Assembly (NCBI GenBank): GCA_002293665.1
Contig: DBDQ01000109.1
Location: 38,862 to 47,832 of the forward strand
Origin: Alistipes sp. UBA928
GTDB taxonomy: Bacteria > Bacteroidota > Bacteroidia > Bacteroidales > Rikenellaceae
DNA length: 8,971 nucleotides
Direction: 5' to 3'
Below the pieces are notes generated by a model. It ran no database searches and was not told where the DNA came from. It worked only from the letters and a program-made list of their open reading frames with translations. This document shows, in pieces, positions 6,571 to 8,971 of this stretch (its first letter is position 1; every line of letters starts with the position of its first letter). The position numbers and the translations under genes were made by a program.

Positions 6571-7319
6571 CGCGTCGTGGTCCCCCATTTTTTGTATATC
6601 TGCTTTTCTCCCACATTTACAGCCGTGTCGAGCAGCAGTCCGAGGGCGCCGATCACCAGGATTGCCGCCAACAGCCAATCTGGCTGCAGGTTGTTGCGCG
6701 AGTCGATGATCAGAAAGCCGAGCCCCGACTGCGCGCCCACCATCTCGCCTGCTACCAGAAAGACCCAGCCAGTGCCGATGGCCTGGTGGAGCCCAGTCGA
6801 AATCTGGGGGAACGAGGCGGGCAGCACGATCTTGGTGAGTGTCTGGAAGCGGGAGAACGCAAAATTTTGCGCCACCCGTAGGTATATCTTCTCAGTGCGA
6901 CCCACCGCCGCAACCGTGGCGAGCAGAACGGGAAAGAACACGGCAATGAAGATGATTGCAACCGCCGGAATGTCGCCGATACCGAACCAAAGCACGATGA
7001 ACGGAGTCCACGCGATGGGTGAGACGGGACGCAGGATCTGAACCACCGGATCGACGAAACGCCACGCCCCGGCGAACCATCCGAACAGCAGGCCGGACAC
7101 GATTCCGCACAGGGCCGCCGCCGCGTAACCTACGACGAACCGCGCAAGGCTCGTGCCGATGTGTGTGACCAGGGGGCCGTCGGCCAGTAACTCCCACCCG
7201 CTGCGCAGCACCTGCATCGGCGTCGGAACGAGCACGCTGTCATAACGCACTGCGGCAAGGTGCCACATCGCCAACAGAAGGGCAATCCCTACCGCTCCTT
7301 TCCAGACTTTCGTACCCAT
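6567..7319 (-). CDS. ABC importer permease, NitT/TauT (SsuC/TauC) type
   Basis: This 250-residue inner-membrane protein has about six hydrophobic segments (roughly 8-24, 60-83, 100-115, 117-138, 180-203 and 215-234), as in SsuC/TauC. The motif VPTPMQVL (31-38) after the first helix and RPVSPIAWTPFIVLWFG (97-113) are typical of the subfamily. The cytoplasmic coupling loop is about 148-173 (RVAQNFAFSRFQTLTKIVLPASFP). It keeps the VLPAS.P end but reads NFAF where most members have a conserved glycine in TLGAS, a minor departure. The protein probably forms a homodimer, since only one permease gene is present. The gene starts 2 bp after the substrate-binding protein stop and overlaps the ATPase start as ATGA, so the three subunits are made together. 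Confidence 0.95.
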   Translation of the reverse strand: MGTKVWKGAVGIALLLAMWHLAAVRYDSVLVPTPMQVLRSGWELLADGPLVTHIGTSLARFVVGYAAAALCGIVSGLLFGWFAGAWRFVDPVVQILRPVSPIAWTPFIVLWFGIGDIPAVAIIFIAVFFPVLLATVAAVGRTEKIYLRVAQNFAFSRFQTLTKIVLPASFPQISTGLHQAIGTGWVFLVAGEMVGAQSGLGFLIIDSRNNLQPDWLLAAILVIGALGLLLDTAVNVGEKQIYKKWGTTTR

Positions 7320-7321
7320 CG

Positions 7322-8239
7322 CTAATAGAGGCTCGGGTCAACGAATTGTTCCCACGACGGCGGTGCAGTCGACAATCCGGCCTCCCGGACGCGCCTCACA
7401 AGATCGTCGTAATAGTCGCGGCCGATGGCAAGATCGCCAAACGAAATCCAGCGCAGGGAGATGTCGTAGACCTGCTTGTCGATGTTCAGTTGCCCGCGTG
7501 TGAGTTCGAACACCTCGTCGCGGTGTGCGTCGATATATTGGCCGACGCGTTTGTAGAGATCGACGAACCGGTGGGCGGCGGCGTGGTTATTCACGAGGTA
7601 TTCGTCGCCCAGCACCAGCACGCAGCACAGCGAATGTTCCCACAGATCGGCCGACTCGAAAAGCACCTTGCCGATACCCGCCTCGACGGCTTTCGCGCCG
7701 AACGGCTCGGCCACGCAATAGCCCGCGATCTGGCCCGAGGAGAGGGCGTATGGCATGTCGGGCGGGGCGAGTTCCACGATCTCGACGTCGTTCACACTCA
7801 ATCCCGCCTCACCCAAGAGCTGATTCAGGAGTAGATAATGTGATGACTGCCGGTGGGGAATGGCGAACGTTTTTCCGCGCAGATCGGCCGCCGAGTCTAT
7901 GTCGGGGGCGACGATCACCACGTTGCCGTCGGTGTGACCCAGCGCCACGGCCTTGAGCCCTATGCCCATTTCGCGCGCCTTCATCGCCAGTTGCACCAGC
8001 ACCGAGGCGCCGTCTATGCGGCCCGTGTTGAGCGCATCGGAGAGGTCGGTCCATGAGCCGAACTTTACAAGCTCAATGTTCACTCCGTCCGACTCCTCTT
8101 GTAGCGCCGCCGCCGTGAGCACGGGCAGCGAATGGGTGATGGGCAGGTAGCCGATCTTTATCGTGCCGGCCCCGCGGTTCTCTTTGCAGCCCGCCAGCGA
8201 AAGGCTCAGAAGCGTGGCTGCCCAAAACAGTTTTTTCAT
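7322..8239 (-). CDS. Lipoprotein substrate-binding protein, NitT/TauT family
   Basis: The 305-residue protein starts with a lipoprotein signal: KK, a hydrophobic core and the lipobox LAGC with Cys18 as the lipidation site. It should sit in the periplasm, anchored to a membrane. The mature part follows the SsuA/NrtA pattern: first strand and loop IKIGYLPITHSLPV (27-40), LNTGRIDGASV (70-80), DLRGKTFAIPHRQSSHYLLL (119-138), LSSGQIAGYCVAEPF (166-180). It lacks the Trp-Asp-Pro common in sulfonate binders at the last motif, having AEPF. His36, His102, His129 and His202 fall in loops that face the ligand in relatives. The ATG at 8239 overlaps the cooS stop as ATGA, and an A-rich tract precedes it. 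The ligand is unknown: sulfonate, nitrate-like anion, bicarbonate or other. Confidence 0.93.
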   Translation of the reverse strand: MKKLFWAATLLSLSLAGCKENRGAGTIKIGYLPITHSLPVLTAAALQEESDGVNIELVKFGSWTDLSDALNTGRIDGASVLVQLAMKAREMGIGLKAVALGHTDGNVVIVAPDIDSAADLRGKTFAIPHRQSSHYLLLNQLLGEAGLSVNDVEIVELAPPDMPYALSSGQIAGYCVAEPFGAKAVEAGIGKVLFESADLWEHSLCCVLVLGDEYLVNNHAAAHRFVDLYKRVGQYIDAHRDEVFELTRGQLNIDKQVYDISLRWISFGDLAIGRDYYDDLVRRVREAGLSTAPPSWEQFVDPSLY

Positions 8240-8971
8240 ATTCGTTTCTTTTTTAAGTCTTCGATGATGCGCCGGGCAAGTTTCAGGTGATCGACATCGA
8301 CCACCGCTTTCGAGCCCAATTTTTCGGTGGATTTGTCCAGAATATATTCCATCACGCGGTCTGAACCCTGAATGGGCAGGTGGACGCAATGATAGGAATC
8401 TATGCCCAGCAGCCGAAAACTGAGCGCCGCACCGATGCCCTTTTCGTTCGACCATTCGGGGCTGGCAAAGGCCACCGGCAGCTCTTTGATTGGTACGCCG
8501 AGTTCGTTCGACAGAGCGCGGAAGATGGCCGAGGCGCGGGCGTTGTCGATACATTCGCCCAGATGCCACACCGGCGGCAGGTCGTCGCGCAGAAACCGGC
8601 GCAGGCCGGGCCCGGCGATCCCGAGCACCTTTCGGCTGCAATATCCCAACTTGAGCAGCGGGAACGAGGCGCAACCGTTGGTCAGTACGAGGATGTCGTT
8701 CCTGATGAGTTCCTCGCAGATGTCGACCACCGCTTTCTCGTATATCACGCGCGGGTTGTTGCAACCCACCAGATTGACGATGCCCCTGATCGTCCCGTCG
8801 CGCAGTGCGTCGGCGATAGCGCCCATTCCGCCGTAATGCTGAGTAATGGCTTCGAGCGAGAACCCGATCTCAGCGTCTATCTCTCGGGCGGGTATCTTCA
8901 CCGGCACGTCGCGCCGGGCGGCGTGGGTTTCGATGGCGCGTTGCAGTATCCGGGCGGCTATCGCCTCGATC
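8236..8971 (-). CDS. cooS: Anaerobic Ni,Fe carbon monoxide dehydrogenase catalytic subunit, C-terminal part (partial)
   Basis: The frame is open to the right edge; the visible 244 residues are the C-terminal third or more of a family of about 630. CODH interconverts CO and CO2 at a Ni-Fe-S C-cluster. In fragment numbering, C70 (LVGCNN), C100 (TNGC), C140 (HLGECIDNAR) and K177 (PEWSNEK) match C-cluster ligands C446, C476, C526 and catalytic K563 of Carboxydothermus CODH-II (recalled numbering). The intervals are 30, 40 and 37 residues against 30, 50 and 37. The Cys set and PEW.xEK distinguish it from hybrid cluster protein. Extra cysteines are C111 and C195 (SYHCVHLPIQGS). The B- and D-cluster region is outside the window. 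The stop overlaps the lipoprotein start, tying CODH to the importer. A GTG at 8907 is not the start, because family-like sequence continues upstream of it. Confidence 0.94.
   Translation of the reverse strand, partial: IEAIAARILQRAIETHAARRDVPVKIPAREIDAEIGFSLEAITQHYGGMGAIADALRDGTIRGIVNLVGCNNPRVIYEKAVVDICEELIRNDILVLTNGCASFPLLKLGYCSRKVLGIAGPGLRRFLRDDLPPVWHLGECIDNARASAIFRALSNELGVPIKELPVAFASPEWSNEKGIGAALSFRLLGIDSYHCVHLPIQGSDRVMEYILDKSTEKLGSKAVVDVDHLKLARRIIEDLKKKRI

Noticed and set aside
7322..8239. Binding protein as a nickel-uptake component for CODH
   Set aside because: Several His and Cys lie near the predicted cleft, but the family binds small anions and organics, and at least some of these His (for example in SSHYLLL) are common in non-metal-binding members.
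8240..8764. N-terminal extension of the substrate-binding protein frame into cooS
   Set aside because: The lipoprotein signal begins at 8239. The upstream part is out-of-frame cooS sequence.
8236..8971. Hybrid cluster protein (hydroxylamine reductase) in place of CODH
   Set aside because: The spacing of three Cys ligands and the PEWxxEK lysine, together with VGCNN and CIDNAR, match CODH.

Overview
The window looks like a chromosomal segment of a Bacteroidetes bacterium, probably a GC-rich gut member such as Alistipes. This is an inference. It rests on GC-rich codons, A-rich tracts instead of strong Shine-Dalgarno sites before starts, a good Bacteroidetes -7 box (TAnnTTTG) before cysK, and a LytS-type sensor kinase N-terminus. 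No rRNA, tRNA, CRISPR array, insertion sequence or phage gene was seen. Every supported gene is on the minus strand, so transcription runs from high to low coordinates.

Region 1 (8971 to 5794) is a tightly packed operon. It holds the C-terminal 244 residues of an anaerobic Ni,Fe carbon monoxide dehydrogenase (CooS), then a lipoprotein substrate-binding protein, a permease and an ATPase of a NitT/TauT-type (nitrate/sulfonate/bicarbonate-like) ABC importer. The cooS/lipoprotein and permease/ATPase junctions are 4-bp ATGA overlaps, and lipoprotein and permease are 2 bp apart. No acetyl-CoA synthase, electron-transfer protein or hydrogenase subunit is visible, so this is CODH tied to an importer.

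Region 2 (5750 to 2077) is a sulfur amino acid module starting 43 bp after the ATPase. It has a MetY/methionine gamma-lyase family enzyme, a MalY/PatB-type C-S lyase overlapping it by 4 bp, O-acetylserine sulfhydrylase (cysK) behind its own candidate promoter and a CsoR/CstR-like palindrome, and a 66-residue exported peptide with 11 cysteines. A strong bidirectional terminator at 2004-2046 closes it.

Region 3 (1852 to 1) has a cytosolic Csp-type four-helix-bundle copper-storage protein with 16 cysteines, a pirin-family cupin, and the N-terminal membrane part of a LytS/YehU-like histidine kinase running off the left edge.

The most interesting point is the joining of a CODH without its usual partners to an importer of unknown solute, next to enzymes that use or release sulfide and near two Cys-rich metal-binding candidates. 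The sequence does not show what the importer carries or what the CODH does here. A sulfur-linked role is a hypothesis only.
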